A DNA stretch of 64,000 nucleotides, from NCBI GenBank assembly GCA_000708835.1, contig DF237088.1:62001-126000 (forward strand), given 5' to 3'. Below, piece by piece: positions 1 to 11,798 of the stretch. Every line of letters begins with the position of its first letter. Positions within the stretch are counted from its first letter, which is position 1. The DNA is from Klebsormidium nitens. Taxonomy: Eukaryota > Streptophyta > Klebsormidiophyceae > Klebsormidiales > Klebsormidiaceae. The notes under the pieces are model-generated. The model was not told where the DNA came from. It ran no database searches and saw only the letters and a program-made list of their open reading frames with translations. Position numbers and translations under genes: made by a program.

Positions 1-428
1 TCCTTTCAACATGAGGCACACGTGGCCGTGGGCTGAGCTGGTTGACCAATTGGAAGGGAGCAGCCGTGTATACGTGGCCTTCTATGTCACCAACTTGGAC
101 GCATTTACACTTTTGAGTTCCTGATGATGACACCCAGCACTGCAGCAGAGCCAGCCTAGCTGAGCTACTGAGCCAACCTTCCTACAGTAGTATAAATTAT
201 AATTCGAGGTCAGCTCAATTTTCAAAGCTCCAAGAGGTGCACTTGCCCACCATGTGTGTTGTCGCGCTGCCCTCTCCTCACTTGCATGCTGGAACTTGAG
301 GATGTCTTTAGTATTATTAGTCGCTAGGGAGTAGTGCAGGTGCCAAGGTCCTCTGTGCTCTTTCATTCTGGATGGATTGTTCGAATTGCTTAGTGTAGTT
401 GCGCGTACATAACAGTGGGCTTCTTGAA
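1..428. promoter_or_regulatory. upstream region of GPAT9
   Basis: This stretch lies before the proposed GPAT9 start codon. No conserved coding sequence, RNA gene or clear repeat is visible. The longest open frames are short, have no spliced partners and look random. By position it should hold the GPAT9 5' UTR and part of its promoter, but no specific element can be named. The 3' end of an earlier gene could lie outside the window. Confidence 0.4.
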
Positions 429-3400
429 ATGGCTCTCTATAAGCACAGAAAAGAGGGCCTTGGAAGGTGAGTTGTTCCGCATTTTCTCAATGGTGACATC
501 GTCAAACTATGATTTGTAGATCTTAAGTTGGAGAGAACTTGCATGTTCAAAAGTACATCCACTGCCACCCTAATTAGCGCTTAGGGACAAACACGTTGGG
601 CCCCTTAAAGCTGAATGTTCAGACTTGGCGCCCCTGGGCTGGGAAGTAGCGCCAATCAGTCTGCTGTCTAGGGCGCTTTCTCATTCAATTCCAGCATTGA
701 ATGCATCTGCAAGCGTCCGCTTTTGATTGTTATATCTTTCTGCATTGCATTTCATCTGTAAAACTCTCACTATTTGATCAAGGGGAATTTGCAAGCCACT
801 TTGTCTTCAATTTCTGGCTGCTTCTGCAGGGGAACGGATAGCGAGCCGCTGTTTGGACCCTCCCCTTCTGAAACCGATCTGTTCCAGAAGCAGTTTGAGG
901 ATCTGCTTCTGCAGCAAGAGGACGCCGAAGGACAGAACACTCAAAGACCATTTCTGTATCCTGACATACTTGCATTCTTCTTTGGGGTCGTCGTTCAAGT
1001 GTAGCACAAGTTACATTTTCCATGGTATTTTCTTAGCACTGATGCCTTTCTGTTTGTTCACATGTGCTGGATGATTCCTAGTGTCATCTTGAGTTCCAAT
1101 TGCTAATCGCCAAGCTTCCTTGACCAAAAAGCTTCCACAGCAATGAGCTGTTGGACATCACATCAACCATACAAGAGGGCGTCAGTGCTATCGCAGACGT
1201 AAGTCTCACCTCGAAGTTGGAAAGTATTGTCTGCAAACTGCTTGCCAGGTTTGTACGACGACGGAGTAAAATTGTGGGCAGTGGACATCCAATTTGGTGG
1301 CAGACAACTGTAATTGATGTCTAGTAGTGAATCCTTGCACAGTTTCGGTGAAACTTCCACTGATGCTTTTGCCGGGAGACACTACTCGGGAGCCAGCAAG
1401 TGTCGCCAGGAACTTGATGTGAAAACATGTTGGTAGACTACTAACTCTTATAGCGCTTGTGCGCTCCAGGACTCTTTCACGCGGTGTTTCAAGGAGAATC
1501 ATCCCGACCCATGGAACTGGAATATCTACTTGTTCCCAGTATGGTGCATGGGCGTCCTGCTGCGATACCTCATTCTCTTCCCCTTAAGGTAAGCTCGAGA
1601 CCATCTAGATGCCTCCTGAGTCCGAGTACTCATTCGTCAAGTATGCTGCACTTACACAGACTCCGCATTCCCTTGACATTGTTCTCCAATCTTACACTGT
1701 GACAGAAAGAAGGTCAATTTTTGGAATCGATTGCCCTCAAAACAGCAGCTTGCTGCCTGCAGGTTGATCCTCCTGGTCCTGGGCTGGGTTCTCTTCTTCC
1801 TCATCTTTCTGCCCGTGCACTTCTTCATCCCGGACAGCAAGTCGAAAATGAGAAAGAAGTTTGAGGTGAGTGACTTTTTCACTGGCAAACATTCCCTATC
1901 TACTGGAACACCCGTACTTTGTTTGAAGCAGCATTGGGGCTGTAATAAGCCTCCCGACGACGAATCAACCCACAAACACCATAGCCTCTTGGCGTGAGTT
2001 TTGAGGAGTGTACATCTGCGTAGACCAGTAGGATGACGGTCGTTTCGAGACCCTTCAGAACCTTACCCCGAAGCTTTTTGACAGAAGATTGTCTGCATTG
2101 TTCCAGCTGCCTTCTTTAGTGAAGCCTTTTATTGCCTCCAGAAACGTCTCGAAGTCAGGCCCAGGCTTCCGACATCTTGAGCTGATCAAATTTTCGTTGA
2201 CATCTCATTTTTGTCATGCAGAGGCTTCTCATTGAGTACATGTGCAGCGTGTTCGTTGCATCTTGGACGGGCGTGATCAAGTATCACGGGCCAAGGCCAA
2301 GTAGGGGCGTAAACAAGGTCAGTGGTGAAAACATTTCGTAAATACGCCCATGCGATGTGCCCATGCCCATTATCGACCGTCTCAGCCAATCCTTCTGGTC
2401 GCATCAACCTAGGCTCAACTTTCCAAGCAAACCCTTCCTGTGACTCCCAGTCTCATAACGTCTCAAAATCCATGCAAAGAAATTACTGCTTTGACGGAAG
2501 GCTTATTGAAATTGCTGATATGGTTATTCTACAACACTCCGTGTCCTGACCTAGCAAGGGCTGCTGCATCTTTCCGAATGCACTGAGTAGGTTCGCTTGC
2601 TGCTCGATGCAGGTTTGGGTTGCTAACCACACTTCGATGATCGACTTCCTCATTCTGGAGCAAGTCACTCCCTTTGCCGTCATCATGCAACTGCATGGAG
2701 GATGGGTCGGTAAGAATCTACAAACTGCTCGACACAGTCTTTCTGATGCCCATCTCTGGCTCTGAATTCGGGGATCGGAAGACGATTTGAGAAAGTTCTT
2801 TGACCCTGGAGGTCACTCACCGGAGGCATCAATCTGAAAACTCTGGCGGGACCCTTTCCTCTGAGCTGGTGGCTGCTGGAAGGGGGGATGCCACTGAGCG
2901 ACAAGCTGCCGTCTCTCTGAAGTAGCGACCAGAATCGGGATAGGTCTGTCTTTGAAGCTGGAAATCAAGAAACCGTTTAAACTGCCGTCTCTCAACTGTG
3001 CTTGTTGTAATTTCCCACCCCGGGTTCGGAATAATCGGAAACCACCAGCTAGCGTCTAACTGGTGGAATGGACCGACGTTAACTCCGTTAGGCCTTTTCA
3101 CGAATAGTCACACCGGCACTACCGGTCTCTCGAGCTCTGCGGCTGCTTTTTGACAGCAGACTTCCGTTGGCCTCCCATTTTGTGCACCTCGCCACTTTTG
3201 CTGCCGTGCTGTTCGTCTGGAGAACAACTTTTGTCTGGCCATCGCTTCAGGAAACGAATTCCCCGCTTTTGACACTTGCAGGTTTTGTCCAGACCCGCAT
3301 TCTGGACTGCCTGGGATGCATCTGGTTCAATCGGACGGAGGCTAAGGACAGGGCGGCCGTTGCAAAGAAGTAAGGGGCAGCCCTTGTGCTGCATGCCTCG

Positions 3401-6148
3401 ACGAGAGGTTTGCAATCTGTCCAACTGCGCAAGTGATGGACCAGCACAGTAGCCGAGTCGAAACGAACCACCAGGACTAAACCGTTCCGTTATCATCGCA
3501 ATCGACCGGCGTTTGTGACGGCCTGTAGGAAAAATGACCAAAGCAGTCCGCCTTCTCAGGATGAAGATCGACGCCGTTTATCATTCATCAGAGACATGCC
3601 CTGGTACAGCCCGGCTCAGGCAGCATCTCCTGGCCTTATAGCAATTTCCAGTCACAACTGATCTGAAACCTAGCAAAGGAGTTCGTATTTGTCTAGATTA
3701 ACGGCTATCTTATCCCAATAAAAGACGTGCCATTTTGCGCAGTATATCAGTTTCATTTCGAGCTCTAGCAATTCGGTCGCCTGCCTTCCACTCCAGTCAA
3801 ACCAACGCAGTTTGTTTCATTGTTTTCCCCATACTCACCAAGCAAAGGATCTCACTTCGGTTGACTGCCCCTTTTCCAGGCTGGAGAAGCACGTGCGCGA
3901 CCCTGAGAGCAACCCGCTGCTGATCTTCCCGGAGGGCACGTGCGTGAACAACCAGTACTGCGTCATGTTCAAGAAGGGCGCGTTCGACCTGGGCGCCACG
4001 GTGTGCCCCATCGCCATCAAGTACAACAAGATCTTCGTGGACGCCTTCTGGAACAGCAAGCGGTGGGTGCCCTGCGAGTGTCTCTGCAACTTTTTTGCAA
4101 GCCCGGGAGTTTTACATTTTGTTGCTTATTTGTCTTTGAACAAGAAACGGGGAGAACGGATTGCGGTTTACCTTCGCGTTATGGAGCTCGTGAGAAAAAC
4201 CTCGACTCAAAGCATAAGTGCTGGGGAATTACAGGTCGTAGATGGAGAACTGGTCGGTGACGGTACGCTGGGAAGCGTGGGTCGCTACGTTCATGTCCGG
4301 CGTGCTTAATTTACAAGATTGTGAGCTCCTTTTCGGGAAGCTCTGGGCGAGCCACATTTGTAGAGCTTTTGCCAGCTTTCCTGGCTGCTTTTCGATAGTG
4401 ACGCAACCCTACCGTCTGTATCAGAGGCTGACTCAAAAAGCCGCAGATATATGCTTCCGTCCCCCTCCAAAAATCAGCCTTTAAACGACATATATTGATT
4501 CTTTCATTGCTCCGCACGCCGTGGCGCTGGGCCCGCAAACGACACTACAAAACACCCGCAGTGTCCCGCTTTCCCAGAGTTCTCCCGCTGACGCAATCCC
4601 CCCGTCTTTGACACCCCTCCAGGCAGTCGTTCACAATGCACCTGATGCGCCTGATGACGTCATGGGCGGTGGTGTGCGACGTGTACTACCTGGAGCCGCA
4701 GGCGCGGCGCGAGGGCGAGTCGGTGATCGAGTTCGCGGAGCGCGTGCAGAGCCTCATCTGCGACCGCATCAACATCAAGCGCGTGCCGTGGGACGGCTAC
4801 CTCAAGTACTACCGGCCCAGCCCCAAGCTGACGGAGAAGCGCCAGCAAAAGTTCGCGGAGAGCATCCTCAAGCGCCTCGACGCGCCGCCAGGTAGGGGCG
4901 TTTCGTCCCAGTCGATTGGGCATCGATACTTGACGGGAGCATCCCTTTCTGGTCTCGTTTGGCAGCTTGTCTTTGGCCGAGGAGTGGGAACACCGTGAGC
5001 ACGTCACCACGTTGTTCATCACGTTTTGTGGTATCTGTGGCAGCAGGCCTTGTTTGAACAAGGAAAGTGGATGTGGGCTCTGTTCCTATGGAGGCTGTCA
5101 TTAGAGAGGTTCGGGATCTGGCCTCATCTGTGTATGCACCTTGCTTTAGTGAGCTGGAACATTGCGCACGACGGTCCGTCGAATTGCTGCACCTAGTCCG
5201 GAGAAGCACGCCGCGAGTCCCCTTTGCGTATGATATCCTCACCGTATCCCACCAACCACCCCCCGATCTCACGGTCCCGCAACTTCTGCTTCTCTTCCTC
5301 TTTCTGATTGGAAAGTGCAGCGCTCTTCGAGCCCATAGCACCAACGGAAAAGCACGGTAGAAAAAAGCCCGTTTTAACGTCGCTCGCCCTTAAATGCTTG
5401 CGGTTAATTAAGACCAGCGCTCTGATGTCACTATCTTTCTTTCCCTCAGGACGGGCCAGCAAGTCTGGGATACCGAAGGTGCCCTCCGGCCGTTCGCTCG
5501 GCCTCCCTCCGAGGTCCCCGCCCCGGGACCGGCCCGCAAACGGGGCCACCCCGGACGACCCTCTGTCGAAAGCGTCGCTAGCGAAGTCCAACGCCGCATT
5601 CGAGGTCGGCACAGGTAAGCACCAGAAAAGATGTTTTGTCGTACTCTTGCGAGCATTGATGTAGGCGGGCCCGTGGAACTGAAAGCGGCTCCAGGCGGCC
5701 CGCAGAACTTCGCGATGGACGAAATCGCAGCGCTACCGTCCGATCTGAACATAAGGACTCCAGTCTGCAACGTTTAGTTAGGGGGTCGCAAACTTTGGCA
5801 GGACAGGTTCCAAAACCATGGTTTTAGACAAACCGAGCCTAACCAAGAATAAACGAAAGATCGCGAGCGTTCATTTTTTGACGTCAAAATCTGGACGGCA
5901 GCGCTGCAATTTCTGGTCGTCCCCCAGCCTATCTGTGGTTCTGCGGTCTGCCTGGCTTTGGGTTTCTCATGTTTGTATCGAGCAGACCGTTTGATGTTCC
6001 CTGCCAAAAGGACACGGCGTTTATCCAGATTCGGGAGGGGGTTGCGTGGGAGCTGCCCTCTGTTGACGAAGATATTGATTGGTTTCTGGTTGCAGGGCCC
6101 GACAAGGATGCTGGCACGGGGACAGGTACAGCGCTAGACTACAAGTGA
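429..6148 (+). CDS. GPAT9: glycerol-3-phosphate acyltransferase 9 (ER, GPAT9-like)
   Basis: Acylates glycerol-3-phosphate at sn-1 to give lysophosphatidic acid, the first committed step of ER membrane-lipid and oil synthesis. Twelve exons keep frame: 429-466, 830-955, 1141-1198, 1470-1588, 1763-1865, 2222-2317, 2613-2709, 3282-3369, 3880-4062, 4623-4891, 5450-5614, 6096-6148 (464 aa). Seen in order: a hydrophobic hairpin (WNWNIYLFPVWCMGVLLR followed by LILLVLGWVLFF), acyltransferase block I NHTSMID, block II GCIWFNRTEAKD, block III FPEGTCVNN and block IV VCPIAIKYN, then VPWDGYLKYYRPSPK. This matches plant GPAT9 throughout. The start was chosen because the 38-nt first exon ends in a gtgagt donor and joins exon 2 in phase; an unspliced start at 774 is possible. 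The last two exons add about 75 Ser/Pro/Gly/Lys-rich residues beyond the usual 376-residue plant protein. Catalytic residues look intact. Confidence 0.93.
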
Positions 6149-7218
6149 GATGAGTTGAGCAGCAAGTCGCCAGCGGCCAAAGGGCTGAGCAGAAGGCAAC
6201 AGGTCGTCCATGCACACCAATCGCATTTTCGCAAGTAATGAGGGACGAGCTTTCGCATTGTTGAAACTGAGTACTTGCATCAGGAGTACTCGAAAGGTCG
6301 CAGACATACGGATGTGTACAGTCGTCAGTTTTATCCAACGCTTGACAGAAATCTGCATACCGCGCGTTTCATACCGCCTGACACCCTCCCAACGGGAACG
6401 ATTGGCGGAAAAGGATTGCGCGTTTATTTGACTTTAGCAAGGTTCTGGTCTGAGGTGTATTGACCACGGTTCCCTGTCATTGTCATATAATGGCATGAGC
6501 GCACGTCATGTAAGCATTTTGATACTTTGAAGGAAAGTACTAAGCTACATTGAATCAGAGTAAGACACAACCATGCAACTGGCATTTGATAGTGCGGCTC
6601 AGTATAAACTCGATCATGTGGGCCCACAGCACGTGCAGCAGGCTATAGCTTTATCCCGGCCCATGGCGGCATGCATTTGTCGAATGGTTCAGACATGCTG
6701 CAGAGGCGACCATCTCCGACGCATCTGCAACTGGAGAAACTCGATATTGTCGAATAACCGCACTCATGCATGAATTTACTGCGCCACCATCGATCTTAAG
6801 CGCGGTTGAGACCCTTCTTAACTCAGCAATGTGCACGGTTGATTCACCACTGATGATTCCTGTGTACGCATCAAGCATGCAAGTTCATGCAGGCGCGCTG
6901 AAGTACAATCGAGTCAGACCTGAAGCAACGTACGACCACAGTGCTTCAAACGCTCTATTTTATGATACAAGTCCGTCAAGTGCATGGGTCTCGAACACCA
7001 GCTTCTTGCAAAAGGCCCTAAGATGCAGACCGGCCAAATGACATTGACTAGCTTTCCAAGGCTGTAAACCAGGCGCCCAAGAACTCAGGGACGGAAACTG
7101 CTGCCCTCAAAGCTAGGCTCTAAGTTGATATCGAGTCAAGTAACGTTTGGGACTTCTCAAGTCACCGGGGTCAAGTGTGTTCGGAACGGCCCTTGTTCCG
7201 AACACACGTTGACTAACG
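6149..7218. other. convergent intergenic spacer
   Basis: This spacer separates the 3' ends of GPAT9 (plus strand) and the aldose epimerase (minus strand). It holds both 3' UTRs. Apart from the hairpin next to the epimerase stop codon I see no gene, RNA or mobile element. The open frames here are short and unlike any family I know. Confidence 0.5.
7170..7213 (-). repeat. inverted repeat / hairpin in the epimerase 3' UTR
   Basis: The arm GTGTGTTCGGAAC at 7175-7187 is perfectly complementary to GTTCCGAACACAC at 7195-7207, with a 7-nt loop. The stem extends by a further five pairs (GTCAA/TTGAC) after a single bulged base. It begins only a few bases beyond the aldose 1-epimerase stop codon, so the transcript would fold into a stable stem right after the coding region. 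Function is unknown. Confidence 0.75.
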
Positions 7219-10200
7219 TCACGTTGAGAATTTATGCACCATGACATGCTTGTAAACCTCGCCTGGTCTCAGGACAATGGGCGGGAAACTCGGCTGATTG
7301 ATGGCATTTGGGAAGCCCTGCGTCTCCAAGCAGAAAGCGGCGTGTTTCTGGTACCTGGCACCTCCTTTGGCTGGAAACGACCCATCCAGAAAGTTGCCGG
7401 TGTAAAATTGGACACCTGGGGCACTGTAAGAACACGACGCATGGGAGGGAGATGAGAATCGGAAATGGACGTGCTTCGTTGAGACTGAGAAAAGATACCT
7501 GATCAGCTGTGCAATGCTTCATCAGGGGTAACGACTTCGCGTGCTGAACAGTGCTGGACGAACAAAGTGGAGCTCCAGACACTCAGCTATCATCTGAAGC
7601 CCAACATTCTCGAAGCAACTGGCAACACAGGCAGCGGACGTTTCTGGAGTCTATGTAAAGGTCAGAACCGTCACATTTGACATATACGTACATCGAGCTA
7701 CATACAGCGAGGCCCATACCAAAGCATGTTCACCTTCTACGACTCTCGCACCCTAAAACCCCAAATGAAAGCCCCTCGGCCTCACCTAGTGAAGAGGTCC
7801 ACTTTCCGGCCGGATACGGGCTCCTTCACCGACACCGCATGCGTCAGCTCGCCCCCTGAGCCGCTCTCGAGGACATAGTTGTGATCGTACCCGCCGGGGG
7901 GGGCGGCCGGCACGGATGCGATGCGCTCACCGATGGCATGAAAGTCGAGGAAGTCGAAGGGGGTGCCTGCAACCTGAGAGCAAACGGAGGCAGGATAAGT
8001 TACGACGCAGGCCCGGAACTCGTGACACTGCGGATTGGATAGACCTTCTCAATGTAAGTCGGGGCTGCATCGCTCGCCAGGCTAAGATAAGACGGTGAAG
8101 CAAAGCAACTCCAAATCAGGAGTATATGTTTGTCTTCAAGGAGAAGAAGTTGAAAGCCAGGTCCCAACAAGCAGCGCGGCACCAATGTTTTTGGACTTGT
8201 AAGTCTCCATGGGCTTGGACGCGGAAGAAGCTTTCTGAATTACGCTGCAGTTTCGTCTGCGGCCTTCCACTAGGCTCCTTCTGGAACTAGGATGGCAGAT
8301 GGGAAACTTCAAGCATACAACAAAGGCCTGTATCAACGGCCTGTCTCAATGCGGTACTCCCGAACAGGTCGGTAAGTGATTAACCAACCAGTCCAGACAC
8401 GTTCGTTTTCTTACAGGCTTCAGTTCGCCAGTTGGAATCAAGTTGTCGTCCACTGGAGTGAAGCGGGCTGCGTTGATCTTCACACTGTGTCCCAGGATGT
8501 CTCCAGTATCGTGACCAGCCAGGTTCCAGTACCTACACAGAACAGGAACAAGAGCGCCAGGCGTGAGTGATCAAACAGATTACGGGCTGAAACAACCATG
8601 GAAGCAGCGAGACCGTCTTGTGCACGAGACAAGTTTACCTGTAAAGGCCCGGAACCTACGGACGGTAACATGCAACGTGAGGGGATAAACGAGGGACTCT
8701 TCTTGCAGATAGTATACCGCTTTCAACAACCCTTGTCCCAAGGCGAGAACAGCATCGGCAACGCGCTGGCAGAGCCACTGAGGTAATCGTGTTTAGTCGG
8801 CTTGAACGAATCACTCCTTTAATCGTGCAGGGACCCGTATCAACGGCTCTTTGTGGAAGCGGCCGGTGTTTTGACGGGGAGTGAAGGCACATTAGGTCGG
8901 TGAGGGCCTCACGTGTGCTGCGCCAAGCTGACGGGGGTAGCTTTGTCTCGTGCTATGGCCTCCATCTCCGTCCTGAACGCGCCCCCCTCCGCTAGGGTGT
9001 ACGTCACAGAGACGTCCAGGTCGCCCGGAAAACCTGCCCACCAAAGGAAGGAATCCATGAGGCTTATTTTATACCAGCTGGTTGATCATCACTGGCGTTT
9101 GCATTCGGAAGCAAGTCGCCAGAGTCAATAAAGTTCAAATAGAAGGAGTCAGCCCACATCTAGGTACGTCTCGACTTGTACGCGGACAACCAGTCCACGA
9201 CTTTGTCACGAGCTCAGCCAAGGTCTACTTAGGTGGAGATAACATTCGAAACAGCAAAAAAAAGCGGACTTTTCGGTTGGATCTGAACGAGGTTGTTGGG
9301 AACGTCAACGAATCGATGATTGCCCGTCGGCACAGAGAATCTCATCATACAGGCCACCAGACCCAATGAAAATTTCGACATACGGTACTACTTGTTTCAC
9401 TGCAGCCAAAGCTCAAAATCGACCAAGCTCCGCCTGAACGATGGGATACGATTCTGAAGCCCTCCTAAGGTGTCTTCTCACCTTCCTCTCCATCTTTACT
9501 GTGGTAGGTCAGCTTCACAGACGGGCCGTCTGCTGACTCCGCAACTTCGCCCTTCCACAGCACTTTGTCGAAACCCTTCACCCCGCCGTGCAACGCGTTG
9601 GGCACGTTGTTGGCAGCCAGCTGGTACGTCTTCCCATCGAGTTTGAACTGGGCGTTTGCGATGCGGTTTGCGACCCGGCCGACGACTGCCCCAAAGTAAG
9701 GGGCCACTCCATCCTGGGGAAGAAAACATCTATGTCAAATAGCTGATGTCAGGACTTAATATGTACAATCCAGTTTTCCTCAGTGAGCATCAACATGGAC
9801 AACATGTCGGCCTGATTTGCCCTCTCCGAATCTGAGGTAACTATCAGATCTGACGTAACTGTCGGGGAATAAGTTTCGAGATCAGCTTCCCCAGAGTCAG
9901 GTGATTGTCACAGATGGACCAAGATGTGCACAACGAGTAGTGAAGTAACTGAGCTGATCTTTGATAGCCATCAGGATGCAAGTCTATCATGAAGCAGTGG
10001 GCTGAGCAAAAAATTGCCAGAGAGCAGCTCGTAATGAAAGCAGGACGGGTCACTGTCTCTTACCAAGTAAGGCTTCAGCTCTGAAAAGCCTAGGACAACA
10101 TCCGCAACCGCTCCTGCAAAGCACAGTGATCTGACTAAGAGTCTTGCAATCAGCAGTCCCCTTCTTAGATCCATCCATAAGTCTTGTGCTTGGATACACA

Positions 10201-11015
10201 ACAGCGACTCATCTCCTGCTCAAAGAATCCTTAACTTAATGTGCATCAATCGCTGGTTCCTTAACATAGTCATTTAAAAGTTACCCAACTAATCCAGAGT
10301 CAACCTGAAACTCTCACCACTCTTGTCTGGTACCACGAACTTGACAATGATTGCACCAAAATTGATCACGTCCACCTCGTACGGGCCATGCCGCAGCTTG
10401 TACAGCTGCACCTCTGGGTGGTCCTCATCGAACGGTGTCACTGAGACGAGCATCCTGCCAGCTACTGCAGCGCGTGACGCCAGCACTGCAGATACCCAGA
10501 AGACAAGTACAGTCTTCAAAACAGAAAACGAGTGCTACTTGTGCTGCTTCCATTGAGAGGCGAAGAGTTTGAGTTTCGGTGGCCACTCCATGGTATGCAT
10601 ATGATATAGGAAAGGGTGCTTCCGTAGAAGGTGTGCAGCGTTGGTTGTACATTGCAAGTTGGACAGCTGAACCAGGACATTCAAAGCTGCAGCTTGCTGC
10701 TATATTCACATATGACGATCTTAATCCACCGCTTCCTAAAGCTGAGCTGCGAAAGCAACGTCTGTGCTGCAAGCACCAAAGAGCCCCAGTGCTCATTTCA
10801 TTTTGACTTTGTCATTCACGTAGAATTGAGCAGAAGAGGGAAGATTGCGGAAACCGCCAGCTTGCCTGCATCTCAACGACCTCACCTGCTGGATCGACAG
10901 TGAGTGGATAGAGGCCCCGAATGAGGAAGGCGATGCTTGCAAAGCACACCAGCCAAGCTGCAATAGGCACCGCAGCTGCCTGAGATCTAGCCAGCCTGGC
11001 TGCTCTCCTTCCCAT
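7219..11015 (-). CDS. aldose 1-epimerase (galactose mutarotase) with N-terminal membrane anchor
   Basis: Interconverts alpha and beta anomers of hexoses such as glucose and galactose. Eight exons in transcript order: 11015-10886, 10485-10318, 10113-10064, 9713-9482, 9033-8913, 8532-8415, 7973-7786, 7423-7219 (403 aa). Family motifs, in order: [28 protein letters not shown] (substrate-binding His), LAQHTYWNL (catalytic His), GYDHNYVL, and [15 protein letters not shown] (catalytic Glu). All key residues are present. Exon 1 encodes a basic start ([11 protein letters not shown]) and one hydrophobic segment at about residues 13-34. This suggests a type II membrane protein or a signal peptide, so the enzyme probably works in the secretory pathway or outside the cell. 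Exon 1 was chosen because its gtgagg donor fits the phase of exon 2; the exon-2 frame has a stop upstream and needs a separate first exon. Certainty is high for the enzyme, moderate for exon 1. Confidence 0.92.
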
Positions 11016-11798
11016 GCAGGCAATGTCCCCCCTCTATCGCTCCTGCCCCCTGCTCTGAACCCTGAAAATCAGCACAGCTGGACAAGCAGGCTATAGGCAT
11101 GTATCCTCTTCAACCCGCTCCTCTCTCAAGCTAGACCGACCCAACGGAAGCTTCGCGGAACCACAGGAGGGCGGAATGGCGGAGCGTCCAATGAAACGGC
11201 AATGCACGGCTCAGGTCAAGAACTGAAGAAGCTGCCGGTTCTCGAGCCAAATCAGAAAGAGGCCGGTAGGCTCCGGTTCCGCTTCAGCGCCAAGGACTGG
11301 CGGAAAACACCCTTAGTCTAATAGGCTTCTGCTTGGGTTGACACATCATTGACAATATCAGCTGTTGGGAAGCTGGTGGCAATTTTACCTGGCACGCCCT
11401 TGCTTCTTCTGTTTCTTCTGCTTCTTCTTTTCGCTCCTTCTGCTTCTTCGATCAGTTTCTTCAACCAATTGGTGACCCGATCGCTTTGACGAGGATCTTT
11501 GGTGGATGCAGCATTTTCCTGCGGTGCTTGACTCACCAATATATGCATGACCGATCAAGAAAGGTCGTGCAATGGTGTTGTAACTTGCGATCAATCAGAA
11601 CAAGGGCATTTTGCAGAAGCAGCTGCTGTTTGGGCATACATGCTGTTCGAGCAAAGAGATCGATCCTTCAGCTGGTTGTAAGGTCAGCAAGCTGATGGAC
11701 ATAGAGGCCATTTGCGCACGAGTTGTTCATGGCAATAAGGCCTTAATGCTGGACTGCCTTGACATGGTCAGATGATCAGCCTCTAATCAGCAGGAAAG
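11016..11798. promoter_or_regulatory. divergent promoter region, epimerase / UCP3
   Basis: Both flanking genes start outward from this spacer, so it should carry both promoters and 5' UTRs. A pyrimidine-rich run built of TTCTGCTTCTT-like units lies at about 11399-11455. No TATA box or other motif can be assigned with confidence, and no coding sequence is recognisable. Confidence 0.45.
11399..11455. repeat. imperfect TTC/CTT microsatellite
   Basis: This is a run of imperfect CTT-type triplets interrupted by G (units such as TTTCTTCTGCTTC). It sits in the divergent promoter region, about 345 bp before the uncoupling-protein start codon. Such CT-rich tracts occur in plant 5' regions; a role here is only a guess. 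Confidence 0.6.

Noticed and set aside
10425-10796. 123-codon minus-strand frame starting with an ATG just upstream of epimerase exon 2
   Set aside because: It reads exon 2 in the wrong frame and stops early. The frame with epimerase motifs is supplied by exon 1 at 10886-11015.
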